This document shows, in pieces, positions 25,228 through 33,236 of a stretch of DNA of 64,000 nt (the first letter of the stretch is position 1; the number at the start of each line of letters is the position of its first letter). The position numbers were made by a program, and so were the translations under genes. The DNA lies in contig SFJH01000001.1 of assembly GCA_004555155.1 (NCBI GenBank), positions 67,493-131,492 on the forward strand. The letters are read 5' to 3'. This stretch comes from Clostridiales bacterium (GTDB lineage: Bacteria > Bacillota > Clostridia > Christensenellales > Aristaeellaceae). The notes under the pieces are model-generated. The model was given only the letters and a program-made list of their open reading frames with translations. It did not search any database and was not told the origin of the DNA.

Positions 25228-26403
25228 ATGAACTACGCAGAGGAATCCCTTAAGAAGCATGGCGAATGGAAGGGCAAGATCGAAGTTATCAGCCGCGTGC
25301 CCGTTTCCACCAAGGACGATCTGTCCCTGGCCTACACCCCCGGCGTTGCGCAGCCCTGCCTTGAGATTCAGAAGGATATCAACAAGAGCTATGAACTGAC
25401 CCGCCGCTGGAACACCTGCCTCGTCGTCACCGACGGCACCGCTGTTCTGGGCCTGGGCGATATCGGCCCCGAGGCCGGCATGCCCGTCATGGAGGGCAAG
25501 TGCGTTCTGTTCAAGGCCTTCGGCGACGTGGATGCGTTCCCGCTCTGCGTGAAGTCCAAGGACGTGGACGAAATCGTCAATACCATTTATCTGATCTCCG
25601 GCTCCTGCGGCGGCATCAACCTGGAGGACATCGCCGCTCCCCGCTGCTTCGAGATCGAGCAGAAGCTGAAGGAAAAGTGCGACATCCCGATCTTCCATGA
25701 CGACCAGCACGGCACCGCCATCATCACCCTGGCCGGCCTGATCAACGCGCTGAAGGTCGTCGGCAAGACCAAGGAAGAGATCAAGGTCGTCGTCAACGGC
25801 GCGGGCGCTGCCGCCACCGCCATCACCAAGCTGCTGCTGTCCTACGGCGTGAAGGACATCACCATGTGCGACCGCAAGGGCGCCATCTACGAGGGCCGCA
25901 AGGAAGGCATGAACCCCTTCAAGGAGGAAATGGCCAAGAAGACCAACCTCAAGAAGGTCGCCGGCTCCCTGGCCGACGTGCTGGTCGGCGCGGACGTGTT
26001 CATCGGCGTTTCCGCTCCCGGCGCTGTGACCACCGAGATGGTCAAGACCATGAACAAGGACGCCATCGTGTTCGCCTGCGCGAATCCGACCCCCGAAATC
26101 TTCCCCGACGACGCCAAGGCTGGCGGCGCGCGCGTGGTCTCCACCGGCCGCAGCGACTTCCCGAACCAGATCAACAACGTTCTGGCCTTCCCGGCGCTGT
26201 TCCGCGGTGCTTTCGACGTCCGCGCCAGCGACATCAACGAGGAAATGAAGATCGCCGCGTCCTATGCGCTGGCCAACCTCATCTCTGACGAGGAGCTCAA
26301 CGAGAATTACATCATTCCCGCTGCCTTCGATCCCCGCGTCAAGGAAGCCGTTTCCAAGGCCGTCGCTCAGGCTGCCCGCGATTCCGGCGTTGCGCGCATC
26401 TAA
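25228..26403 (+). CDS. NAD(P)-dependent malic enzyme (decarboxylating)
   Basis: This 391-residue enzyme converts malate to pyruvate and CO2. It has SLAYTPGVAQPCLEI, GTAVLGLGDIGPEAGMPVMEGK, the metal-binding FHDDQHGTA and the Rossmann motif VVNGAGAAATAI. The length fits the short bacterial form. ATG 25228 has AGGAGG nine bases upstream, whereas ATG 25219 is too close. It probably forms an operon with the downstream parvulin gene. NAD versus NADP preference is unresolved. Confidence 0.93.
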   Translation: MNYAEESLKKHGEWKGKIEVISRVPVSTKDDLSLAYTPGVAQPCLEIQKDINKSYELTRRWNTCLVVTDGTAVLGLGDIGPEAGMPVMEGKCVLFKAFGDVDAFPLCVKSKDVDEIVNTIYLISGSCGGINLEDIAAPRCFEIEQKLKEKCDIPIFHDDQHGTAIITLAGLINALKVVGKTKEEIKVVVNGAGAAATAITKLLLSYGVKDITMCDRKGAIYEGRKEGMNPFKEEMAKKTNLKKVAGSLADVLVGADVFIGVSAPGAVTTEMVKTMNKDAIVFACANPTPEIFPDDAKAGGARVVSTGRSDFPNQINNVLAFPALFRGAFDVRASDINEEMKIAASYALANLISDEELNENYIIPAAFDPRVKEAVSKAVAQAARDSGVARI

Positions 26404-26433
26404 GCCGAACGCAAGTCGCTTCGTTCCCTACAA

Positions 26434-26459
26434 GAGCCGCCCCAAACAGGCGGCTCTTG
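26434..26459 (+). other. Intergenic hairpin in malic enzyme-parvulin operon
   Basis: AGAGCCGCC and GGCGGCTCT form a nine-base stem with a short loop and no T-run, between the two genes. It may stabilise the upstream mRNA. Confidence 0.5.
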
Positions 26460-26484
26460 ATCTGAAATCAGGAGGATAACGCAC

Positions 26485-27228
26485 ATGGAAATTTCCCGCC
26501 CCCTCGCCGTCGTCGGCAGCATCTCCATTACTGAAGCGGACGTCACCGAGACCATTCTCGCCATGGGCCCCCGCGCGGAGAGCTTCAACAATCCCCAGGG
26601 CCGCGCAGCCGTGCTGGAGAAGCTGATCGAACAGGCGCTGTTCCTCACCGACGCGCGAAAGAACATGATGGAATACGATCCCGCCTTCAAGCAGCAGCTG
26701 CAGCATGTGAAGGACGAGCTGCTGACGCAGTTCGCCGTATCCAAAGCCATCGAGCGCGTCAGCGTCACGGAGGCCGAAATCAAGGAGTTCTTCGACGCCA
26801 ATCCCGACCAGTTCTCCGGTCAGGAGCTGGTTTCCGCCAGCCACATTCTGCTGGATGACGAAGCCCGGGCCAGCGAGCTGCTGCAGAAGATTCAGGCCGG
26901 CGAGATCTCCTTCGAAGACGCCGCGCGTGAAAACAGCTCCTGCCCCTCGGGCCAGAACGGCGGCAGTCTGGGCGAGTTCGGGCACGGCCAGATGGTAAAG
27001 GAATTTGACGAAGCCTGCTTCAGCATGGAGCCCGGCGAGCTTCGCGGACCGGTGAAGACCCAGTTCGGCTGGCACATCATCCGCCTGGATGGCAAGAAGC
27101 AGTCCGAACCGATGAAGTTCTCCGACGTCCACGACGCCATTCGCGAACACCTTCTGGGCGAAAAGCGCCAGAAGGCCTATCAGAGCAAGGTCAACCAGAT
27201 GAAGATCATGTATCCGGTGAACCGCTGA
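26485..27228 (+). CDS. Parvulin-type peptidyl-prolyl isomerase
   Basis: This 247-residue protein has an N-terminal SurA/PrsA-like helical region (about 1-110) and a parvulin domain (about 115-215: ASHILLDDE, GSLGEFGHGQMVKEFDEA, TQFGWHIIRL). There is no signal peptide or lipobox, so it should act in the cytoplasm, unlike PrsA. AGGAGG precedes ATG 26485. It is probably read with the malic enzyme gene. Confidence 0.88.
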   Translation: MEISRPLAVVGSISITEADVTETILAMGPRAESFNNPQGRAAVLEKLIEQALFLTDARKNMMEYDPAFKQQLQHVKDELLTQFAVSKAIERVSVTEAEIKEFFDANPDQFSGQELVSASHILLDDEARASELLQKIQAGEISFEDAARENSSCPSGQNGGSLGEFGHGQMVKEFDEACFSMEPGELRGPVKTQFGWHIIRLDGKKQSEPMKFSDVHDAIREHLLGEKRQKAYQSKVNQMKIMYPVNR

Positions 27229-27235
27229 GGCAGAT

Positions 27236-27279
27236 CAAAAGCCCGCAGTCGACGCAGCATCGTCGATTGCGGGCTTTTC
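27236..27279. terminator. Bidirectional terminator
   Basis: AAAAGCCCGCA and TGCGGGCTTTT flank a CGACG / CGTCG inner stem. Confidence 0.85.
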
Positions 27280-27283
27280 CATC

Positions 27284-27502
27284 TCATTCGCCTGTTCGCA
27301 GGATTCTCAGTTCCTCCAGCATGCCTCCGGATATGCTACCGCTGATCTGATAGGCGCTGCTGCTCCAGGAAAACGCGCCGTCCCGCGCCCGCAAAGCCCC
27401 CTCCGGGCTCAGCAGCCGTGCGCACGAGATCATCACCGCCAAGGTACATGCGATCGCTGCCAGCGCCATGCAGATCGTCAGCGCGCGCTCCCAATTCTTC
27501 AT
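27284..27502 (-). CDS. Small membrane-anchored hypothetical protein
   Basis: This 72-residue protein has an N-terminal hydrophobic helix (about residues 8-28) and a short polar tail. ATG 27502 follows GGAGGGGG; the frame is open further upstream but without a start signal. I do not recognise it. It lies 89 bases downstream of the DUF362 gene and may share its transcript. Confidence 0.5.
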   Translation of the reverse strand: MKNWERALTICMALAAIACTLAVMISCARLLSPEGALRARDGAFSWSSSAYQISGSISGGMLEELRILRTGE

Positions 27503-27591
27503 GTCCCGCACCCCCTCCGCTCGCATAGCTCTTTTTATGAGCGAATGGCGAGGTTCATGCCGGCACAGAAAAATATTCGCGCAGATGCCGG

Positions 27592-28755
27592 TTATCGATG
27601 TTCGCGATTCAGCATCCGCGCCACCGGCGGACGCTTGACAACCATCGCACCCTTCGGGCAGAACTCCTGACAGCAGAAGCAGCGGATGCACTTCTTTCGA
27701 TCGATGTGCGGCCGCCTGTCCCGGATTTCAATGGCGTGCGCCGGACAGACGCCCGCGCATACGCCGCAGCCCACGCAGTCCTTCGGCCTTACGTCGGGCT
27801 TCGAACGAAGCAGCTTCTCGATCACCCGTCCCACCAGCCGCTGAAAGCCCGCGCCGCTGCCCTGGAAGCCGAGGCTGTGATGGCTCAGGATGTTCTCGAA
27901 GTCGTTCACCTTCGCGCCCGCCAGATCGCCGTCCACCGCCAGCTCCGCGGCAGTCGCCGGACACAGCCCGCGCTCATACGCAGCGCGCAGGGTCGGCACG
28001 TTCTCCATCGTCAGTCCGATGAGCTCCGCGCAGGCCAGATCCAGCTTGTACGGGCTGGCCGAGGCCAGCAGCGCGCCCAGCTTCCGCGGGACGCCCGCCG
28101 TCGGGCCGTTGCCCTCCATGCCGACGATCGCGTCGGCGATGCACAGTCTCGGCTTGAAGAACTCATTCAGATCGACCAGCATGTCGGCAAAATCGCGTTC
28201 ATTGGAATACTGAAAATGATACTCCGGCTTCATCGTGCCCGGAATGGTGCCGAACAGGTTTTTCACCGCCGCAGACATGCCCATCATGCCATGGGACTTC
28301 AGTTTGCAGAAGTTGATGATGGCATCGGCGTCGTCCAGCCAGGATGTATAGGTAAAATGCTTCGCCGCCTTCGCCTGCGGGAAGTCCGTCTGGCGCTCGC
28401 CGAAATTGCGGTTAAGCTGCGCGCCGGCCTGCTCCACCCGCTTCATGCCCGTGGCCGCGTAAACGCGCCCGACGAACGCGGCGTTGTACAGTCCGCCGGG
28501 GCTGTCGCCCACGACCGCCTCCGCGCCGCGCTCCCTCAGCAGCTTCACCAGCGCGATCAGCGCGGCAGGATGGGTGGTCGCCGCGCTCTCCGGCTTCATA
28601 AACGTCACCAGGTTCGCCTTGATCGCCACCTTCATGCCCGGCCGCACCCAGTCCAGACCTCCGATGGGCTCGAGCACCGCACGCATCGCAGCGGTCACCT
28701 CGGCCTCGTCATAGCTCTCGCAGCGAGCGATGGAAACATCCGCCACGTCAATCAC
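27592..28755 (-). CDS. DUF362 protein with C-terminal 2[4Fe-4S] ferredoxin domain
   Basis: This 387-residue protein has an N-terminal DUF362 domain (about 1-310: KVAIKANLVTF, VVGDSPGG, KLKSHGMMGMSAAVKNLFG). A bacterial ferredoxin domain follows, with two CX2CX2CX3C sets (CVGCGVCAGVCP and CIRCFCCQEFCP, about residues 325-370). Proteins of this type are electron carriers or iron-sulfur sensors of unknown reaction. It starts at GTG directly after the TAG of the DUF2284 gene (no gap), so the pair is translationally coupled. Confidence 0.87.
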   Translation of the reverse strand: MIDVADVSIARCESYDEAEVTAAMRAVLEPIGGLDWVRPGMKVAIKANLVTFMKPESAATTHPAALIALVKLLRERGAEAVVGDSPGGLYNAAFVGRVYAATGMKRVEQAGAQLNRNFGERQTDFPQAKAAKHFTYTSWLDDADAIINFCKLKSHGMMGMSAAVKNLFGTIPGTMKPEYHFQYSNERDFADMLVDLNEFFKPRLCIADAIVGMEGNGPTAGVPRKLGALLASASPYKLDLACAELIGLTMENVPTLRAAYERGLCPATAAELAVDGDLAGAKVNDFENILSHHSLGFQGSGAGFQRLVGRVIEKLLRSKPDVRPKDCVGCGVCAGVCPAHAIEIRDRRPHIDRKKCIRCFCCQEFCPKGAMVVKRPPVARMLNREHR

Positions 28756-29292
28756 CTACTCCCGATACAATATCAGAGAAAACCACGTCACCACATTTCC
28801 GCCGGCCAGAAAGTCGATCCCGTGCCGCTCGGCCAGATCGGTCACCAGAATGCCGTGGCTCTCCACGCAGGGATACATCCGGTCCGGAAACCGGCAGGGC
28901 GCATCCGGATAGGTGCAATGCTCGCAGTGGGCGCACGCCTCCGTGGACAGCACCAGCGTCTCGCAGCCCTCCTCGCGCACCATGGCGTGCGCCTGACGGG
29001 TGATCTCCTCGTGCGGCGCGCGGGTCGCGAGGGTTTCATCGATGTTCGCGATATCGCTCACTTCGGTGATGGTGGCGATCATCAGCCCCTTGGGATAGGT
29101 CAGACAGCGTGCCCTGCACGCCTCCACCCCGCCCACCGCAGGCGGGCAGGCCCAGGATTTTCCGTACATCGGACACTCCGTCCTGCACACATACCGCACG
29201 CGCTCGGAGAACACCAGCTCCGAAGTGTCGATAAAATCATACTGATACAGCGGCAGCTCCGCCAGCCGCGCCTCCAGCCGTTCGCGATTCAT
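28756..29292 (-). CDS. DUF2284 putative metal-binding protein
   Basis: This 178-residue protein has many Cys arranged as in DUF2284 (CRTECPMYGKSWACPP near residues 36-51 and CAHCEHCTYPDAPCRFP near 120-136), likely ligating an iron-sulfur cluster. It is the first gene of a pair with the DUF362 ferredoxin-like protein. Families with these domains are common in anaerobes and their role is unknown. The start at 29292 is preceded by GGGGATTCG, a modest ribosome site. Confidence 0.82.
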   Translation of the reverse strand: MNRERLEARLAELPLYQYDFIDTSELVFSERVRYVCRTECPMYGKSWACPPAVGGVEACRARCLTYPKGLMIATITEVSDIANIDETLATRAPHEEITRQAHAMVREEGCETLVLSTEACAHCEHCTYPDAPCRFPDRMYPCVESHGILVTDLAERHGIDFLAGGNVVTWFSLILYRE

Positions 29293-29380
29293 GTCGAATC
29301 CCCCTGAATGATTGCTTCATTTTATGATACCCTCCCGGCTGTCGATTGTCAAGGGCGGATGTTAACTTTCGCGACCACTA

Positions 29381-29409
29381 TTGACCGGCACTTCAAAGCA
29401 TGCTATGAT
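29381..29409 (+). promoter_or_regulatory. Promoter of dap operon
   Basis: TTGACC (29381-29386), a 17-base spacer and TATGAT (29404-29409) lie just before the lysine riboswitch. Confidence 0.75.
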
Positions 29410-29433
29410 AAGAAAAATTGGATATGCAATTTG

Positions 29434-29595
29434 AGAATAGAGGCGCGGTTTGTCAACAGTAGCCTTCGGCGCGATGGTCTTCGCAGGGCCTGCCGGATGC
29501 GAAAGGGACAACCGCCGAAGGTGAATCAGGCGCACGTTCATCTGGGCATGGGGAGAATATCCCGCATGACTGTCGCAATCGCGGAGAGCTATTGA
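29434..29595 (+). ncRNA. lysC leader type: Lysine riboswitch (L box)
   Basis: The leader contains the conserved L-box elements in order: ATAGAGGCGCGG, AACAGTAGCCTTCGG, GATGCGAAAGGGACAACCGCCGAAGGTG, CATCTGGGCATGGGGAGAATATCCCGCATGACTG, and the closing GCGGAGAGCTATTG. It sits between the promoter and dapA and should shut off DAP/lysine synthesis when lysine is bound. Confidence 0.93.
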
Positions 29596-29670
29596 AATTG
29601 CCATTGCAGAGCACGGCCGTTCCATGCGGTCGCCGCAGTTCAATAGCCGTCGCACGTCGGCTATTTTTTG
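29588..29670 (+). terminator. Riboswitch expression platform: antiterminator and terminator
   Basis: AATAGCCG (29642-29649) and CGTCGGCTATT form a terminator stem followed by T6. AGCTATTGAA (29588-29597) can pair instead with TTCAATAGC (29639-29647), making the mutually exclusive antiterminator. Confidence 0.85.
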
Positions 29671-29703
29671 TTGCACATACCTCGGAAAGGACGGCATACT
29701 CTC

Positions 29704-30594
29704 ATGAAGCAGAATTCCATCTTCCGCGGCGCAGCCACCGCGCTGATCACCCCCCTGACCCGCGACGGCATCGACTTTGCGCAGTTCAAGCGCCTGATCG
29801 ACTGGCAGATTGACGAGGGCATCGACGCTCTGGTCATCGCCGGTACCACCGGCGAGGGCTCCACGCTGACCGACGCGGAGCATCGCGAGGCCATCCGCTT
29901 CGCGGTCGAGACCGCCGCCGGCCGCGTTCCGATCATCGCAGGCACCGGCTCCAACGACACCGACTACGCCATCGATCTGACCCGCTTTTCCTGCGAGGTC
30001 GGCGCGGACGCCATGCTGGTGGTCACTCCCTACTACAACAAGGCCACCCAGAAGGGCCTGATCAGGATGTACGAGACCATCGCCGACGCGAGCACGAAGC
30101 CTCTGATTCTGTACAACGTTCCCTCCCGCACCGGCGTGGGCATCGAGCCGAAGACCTATCAGGCGCTGGCCGATCATCCCATGATCTCTGCCATCAAGGA
30201 GGCCAACGGCAACATCTCCAAGATCGTCGAGACCCGCGCGCTGGTGGGCGACAAGCTGGATATCTATTCCGGCAACGACGATCAGGTCGTGCCGATTCTC
30301 TCCGTTGGCGGCGCGGGCGTGATCTCCGTGCTGTCCAATCTGCTGCCGAGGCAGACCTCCGAAATGTGCAAGCGCTTCTTCGCCGGCGACCTGGAGGGCA
30401 GCCTGCGGATGCAGCTGGACTACCTGCCGCTGATCAACGCGCTGTTCAGCGAGGTCAATCCCATCCCCGTCAAGGCCGCCATGGCCGCCATGGGCTACTG
30501 CGAGGACTTCCTCCGCCTGCCGCTGACGCCCATGGAGGACGAGCACCGCGCCGTTCTCCTGAGCCTGATGCGCGCACACGGACTGATCGCCTGA
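29704..30594 (+). CDS. dapA: 4-hydroxy-tetrahydrodipicolinate synthase
   Basis: This 296-residue TIM-barrel enzyme condenses aspartate semialdehyde with pyruvate, the first step of the lysine branch. Family motifs are GTTGEGSTL, LVVTPYYNKATQKG, ILYNVPSRTG (catalytic Tyr) and ISAIKEANG (Schiff-base Lys). ATG 29704 is chosen by alignment and the upstream AAAGGA; the frame runs 12 codons further up into the terminator stem. It is the first gene behind the lysine riboswitch. Confidence 0.95.
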   Translation: MKQNSIFRGAATALITPLTRDGIDFAQFKRLIDWQIDEGIDALVIAGTTGEGSTLTDAEHREAIRFAVETAAGRVPIIAGTGSNDTDYAIDLTRFSCEVGADAMLVVTPYYNKATQKGLIRMYETIADASTKPLILYNVPSRTGVGIEPKTYQALADHPMISAIKEANGNISKIVETRALVGDKLDIYSGNDDQVVPILSVGGAGVISVLSNLLPRQTSEMCKRFFAGDLEGSLRMQLDYLPLINALFSEVNPIPVKAAMAAMGYCEDFLRLPLTPMEDEHRAVLLSLMRAHGLIA

Positions 30595-30630
30595 TTTCCG
30601 GAGCATACTCAAACCAAAGGAGAAACGATC

Positions 30631-31368
30631 ATGAGATTGATTCTGAACGGCGCAGCGGGCCACATGGGCCGCATCGTCCGCCGACTGATCGAGGACCGCG
30701 AGGATCTGATTCTCTCCGCTGCCGTGGACGTCTCCGGCGCGGAGGATTGCCTCAGCCATCTCGAGGACTTCACCGGCGATGCCGACTGCCTGATTGACTT
30801 TTCCCATCACGCGGCCACCCAGTCCCTGCTGGACTATGCCTGCCGCCGCAATCTGCCGCTGGTGATCGCCACCACCGGCCAGACCGAGTTCGAGCGCGCC
30901 GCCATCGCCGAGGCCGGTTCCCGGATTCCCATCTTCTTCTCGGCCAACATGTCCCCCGCCATCGCCATGCTGGCGCGCATGGCGGCGCAGGCCGCGAAGC
31001 TGTTCCCCGACGCGGACATCGAGATCGTCGAGCGCCACCACAACCGCAAGCTGGACGTGCCCAGCGGCACGGCGCTGCTGCTGGCGAAGTCCATTCAGGG
31101 CGCGCGGCCGGACTCCACGCTGGTGATCGGCCGCCACGAGAACGGCCGCCGCACGAAGCAGGAGATCGGCATCCATTCCCTGCGCCTGGGCAACGAGGCC
31201 GGCGCCCACGAGATCATTCTCTCCACCGGCACCCAGACCATCACCCTCAAGCACGAGGCGGAGGACCGCGCGCTGTTCGCCGAGGGCGCGCTGGCCGCGG
31301 CGGCGTACATCGCCCGCCAGCCCGCCGGCGTCTATTCCATGCAGGACATGCTGGACGCCGATACCTGA
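30631..31368 (+). CDS. dapB: 4-hydroxy-tetrahydrodipicolinate reductase
   Basis: This 245-residue NAD(P)H-dependent enzyme reduces the DapA product. It has NGAAGHMGRIVRR at the N terminus, the ATTGQTE segment and the signature ERHHNRKLDVPSGTA. AAAGGAG precedes the start. It is the second gene of the dap operon. Confidence 0.95.
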   Translation: MRLILNGAAGHMGRIVRRLIEDREDLILSAAVDVSGAEDCLSHLEDFTGDADCLIDFSHHAATQSLLDYACRRNLPLVIATTGQTEFERAAIAEAGSRIPIFFSANMSPAIAMLARMAAQAAKLFPDADIEIVERHHNRKLDVPSGTALLLAKSIQGARPDSTLVIGRHENGRRTKQEIGIHSLRLGNEAGAHEIILSTGTQTITLKHEAEDRALFAEGALAAAAYIARQPAGVYSMQDMLDADT

Positions 31369-31389
31369 TTGATCAAAGGAGGAATCCCC

Positions 31390-32082
31390 ATGGACGCATA
31401 CGAAATCATCCGATATATTGCGGAATCCAAGAAGAAGACTCCCGTCAAGCTGTATGTCAAGGAAAAGTCTCCCCTGGACTACGGCGCGGCCAAGGTATTT
31501 GGCGCAGGCGACAGGATCGTATTCGGCGAATGGAGCGAGCTCAAGCCCCTGCTGGAGGCCCAGAGGGATCAGATTGAGGACATCGTGATCGAAAACGACT
31601 GCCGCAACAGCGCCATTCCCATGCTGGACATGAAGGACATCCCCGCCCGCATCGAGCCCGGCGCCATCATCCGCGAACAGGTGGAGATCGGCAAAAACGC
31701 CGTGATTATGATGGGCGCGGTGATCAACATCGGCGCGGTGATCGGCGAGGGCACCATGATCGACATGGGCGCGATCCTGGGCGGCCGCGCCACCGTGGGC
31801 AAGAACTGCCACATCGGCGCGGGCGCCGTGCTGGCGGGCGTGATCGAGCCGGCCAGCGCAAAGCCCGTCATCATCGAGGACGGCGTGCTGGTGGGCGCGA
31901 ACGCCGTGGTTGTGGAGGGCGTCCACGTGGGCGCAAACGCCGTGGTCGCCGCGGGCTCCGTGGTTCTGGAGGACGTTCCGGACAACGCCGTGGTCGCAGG
32001 CGTTCCCGCCCGCGTGATCAAGCAGAAGGACGAGAAGACGATCTCCAAGACCGAGCTGATCGACCTGCTGCGCACGCTGTAA
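31390..32082 (+). CDS. dapH: Tetrahydrodipicolinate N-acetyltransferase
   Basis: This 230-residue enzyme acetylates tetrahydrodipicolinate, committing the pathway to the N-acetyl variant. It has the DapH N-terminal domain (EIIRYIAESKKKTPVK) and a left-handed beta helix of hexapeptide repeats (IGKNAVIMMGAVINIGAVIGEGTM, then GAVLAGVIEPAS). ATG 31390 follows AAAGGAGGAA. It is followed after three bases by the aminotransferase gene. The acetyl rather than succinyl type is inferred from the domain form and from Gram-positive context. Confidence 0.93.
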   Translation: MDAYEIIRYIAESKKKTPVKLYVKEKSPLDYGAAKVFGAGDRIVFGEWSELKPLLEAQRDQIEDIVIENDCRNSAIPMLDMKDIPARIEPGAIIREQVEIGKNAVIMMGAVINIGAVIGEGTMIDMGAILGGRATVGKNCHIGAGAVLAGVIEPASAKPVIIEDGVLVGANAVVVEGVHVGANAVVAAGSVVLEDVPDNAVVAGVPARVIKQKDEKTISKTELIDLLRTL

Positions 32083-32085
32083 GCC

Positions 32086-33222
32086 ATGCTTCACCGCTTG
32101 AACACCGCCGTCGGCAGCGTCCGGCGCAGCGCCATCCGCGAATTCAGCCGCATGGCAAAGGAGACCCCCGGCTGCATCGGCCTGACCCTGGGCGAGCCCG
32201 ACTTTGACACGCCTCTGCCCGTGCGCAACGCGGCGAAGCTGGCGCTGGATGCGGGCGACACCCATTACATTGAAAACAACGGAACTCCGGAGCTGCGCGC
32301 CGCCATCGCCGGCTTTGAGCGCGCCCGCAACGGCATGGACTACTCCTCTGACGAGGTGATCGTCACCGTCGGCGCGACGGAGGCGCTGTTCACCGCGCTG
32401 TTCGGCGTGCTCAATCCCGGCGACGAGGTCGTCGTGCCCACGCCGGCCTTTGGATTGTATGAGTCGATCATCACGCTCTGCCGGGGAACCTTTGTGCCGC
32501 TGCCCACCGAGGACAACGGCTTTCAGATCACCCGGGAGATGCTCGAATCCGTGCTCACGCCGCGCACAAAGGCCATCATCCTCAACTCTCCCAACAACCC
32601 CACCGGCTGCGTCTACACGCCCGAAACCCTTCAGGCGATCCACGACGCGGTGGCGGGACGGGACATCTTCGTGCTCTGTGACGACGTTTACCGGCAGCTC
32701 GTCTATACCGACGACTATCATTCCTTTGCGGAATTCCGCGATCTTCGCCCGCAGATCCTGGTGATTCAGAGCTTTTCCAAGCCCTACGCCATGACCGGCT
32801 GGCGCGTGGGCTATCTGCTGGCGGATTTGCCGGTCAAGCGGGAGCTTGAGAAGGTGCATCAGTTCTGCGTGGTCTCCGCATCCTCCACCTCTCAGCGGGC
32901 CTGCGTCGCCGCGCTGGATTGCGATCCCACGCCGATGCGCGAGGTCTATCGCCGTCGGCGCGACGATGCGCTGGGCCGCCTTCGGGCGATGGGGCTGGAT
33001 GTGTGCGAACCGCAGGGCGCGTTTTATCTATTCCCGTCCATCGCAAAGTTCGGGCTGGACTCCGCTGCCTTCTGCACCCGGATGATCCGCGAAGCCGGTC
33101 TGGCCGCCACGCCGGGCTTCTGCTTCGGCTCCGATCGGCACATCCGCCTGACCTACTGCTATTCAGACGATCAGCTCGCAGAAGGGCTGAACCGCCTGGA
33201 GCGCTTCATTCGAACGCTGTAA
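32086..33222 (+). CDS. patA: Class I aminotransferase, N-acetyl-diaminopimelate aminotransferase type
   Basis: This 378-residue fold-type I PLP enzyme probably converts N-acetyl-2-amino-6-oxopimelate to N-acetyl-LL-DAP. It has LTLGEPDFDTP, NSPNNPTGCV, CDDVYRQLVY and the PLP lysine in SFSKPYAMTGWR. The position between dapH and the deacetylase gene makes the pathway step clear, although the family is broad. It starts three bases after dapH. Confidence 0.88.
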   Translation: MLHRLNTAVGSVRRSAIREFSRMAKETPGCIGLTLGEPDFDTPLPVRNAAKLALDAGDTHYIENNGTPELRAAIAGFERARNGMDYSSDEVIVTVGATEALFTALFGVLNPGDEVVVPTPAFGLYESIITLCRGTFVPLPTEDNGFQITREMLESVLTPRTKAIILNSPNNPTGCVYTPETLQAIHDAVAGRDIFVLCDDVYRQLVYTDDYHSFAEFRDLRPQILVIQSFSKPYAMTGWRVGYLLADLPVKRELEKVHQFCVVSASSTSQRACVAALDCDPTPMREVYRRRRDDALGRLRAMGLDVCEPQGAFYLFPSIAKFGLDSAAFCTRMIREAGLAATPGFCFGSDRHIRLTYCYSDDQLAEGLNRLERFIRTL

Positions 33223-33236
33223 AGAGGAGAACCGCC

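Noticed and set aside
29362..32859. A 1165-residue antisense frame on the minus strand
   Set aside because: It lies opposite dapA, dapB, dapH and patA, has low-complexity His/Gly/Ala-rich content and no family motifs; it is a codon-bias shadow in high-GC DNA.
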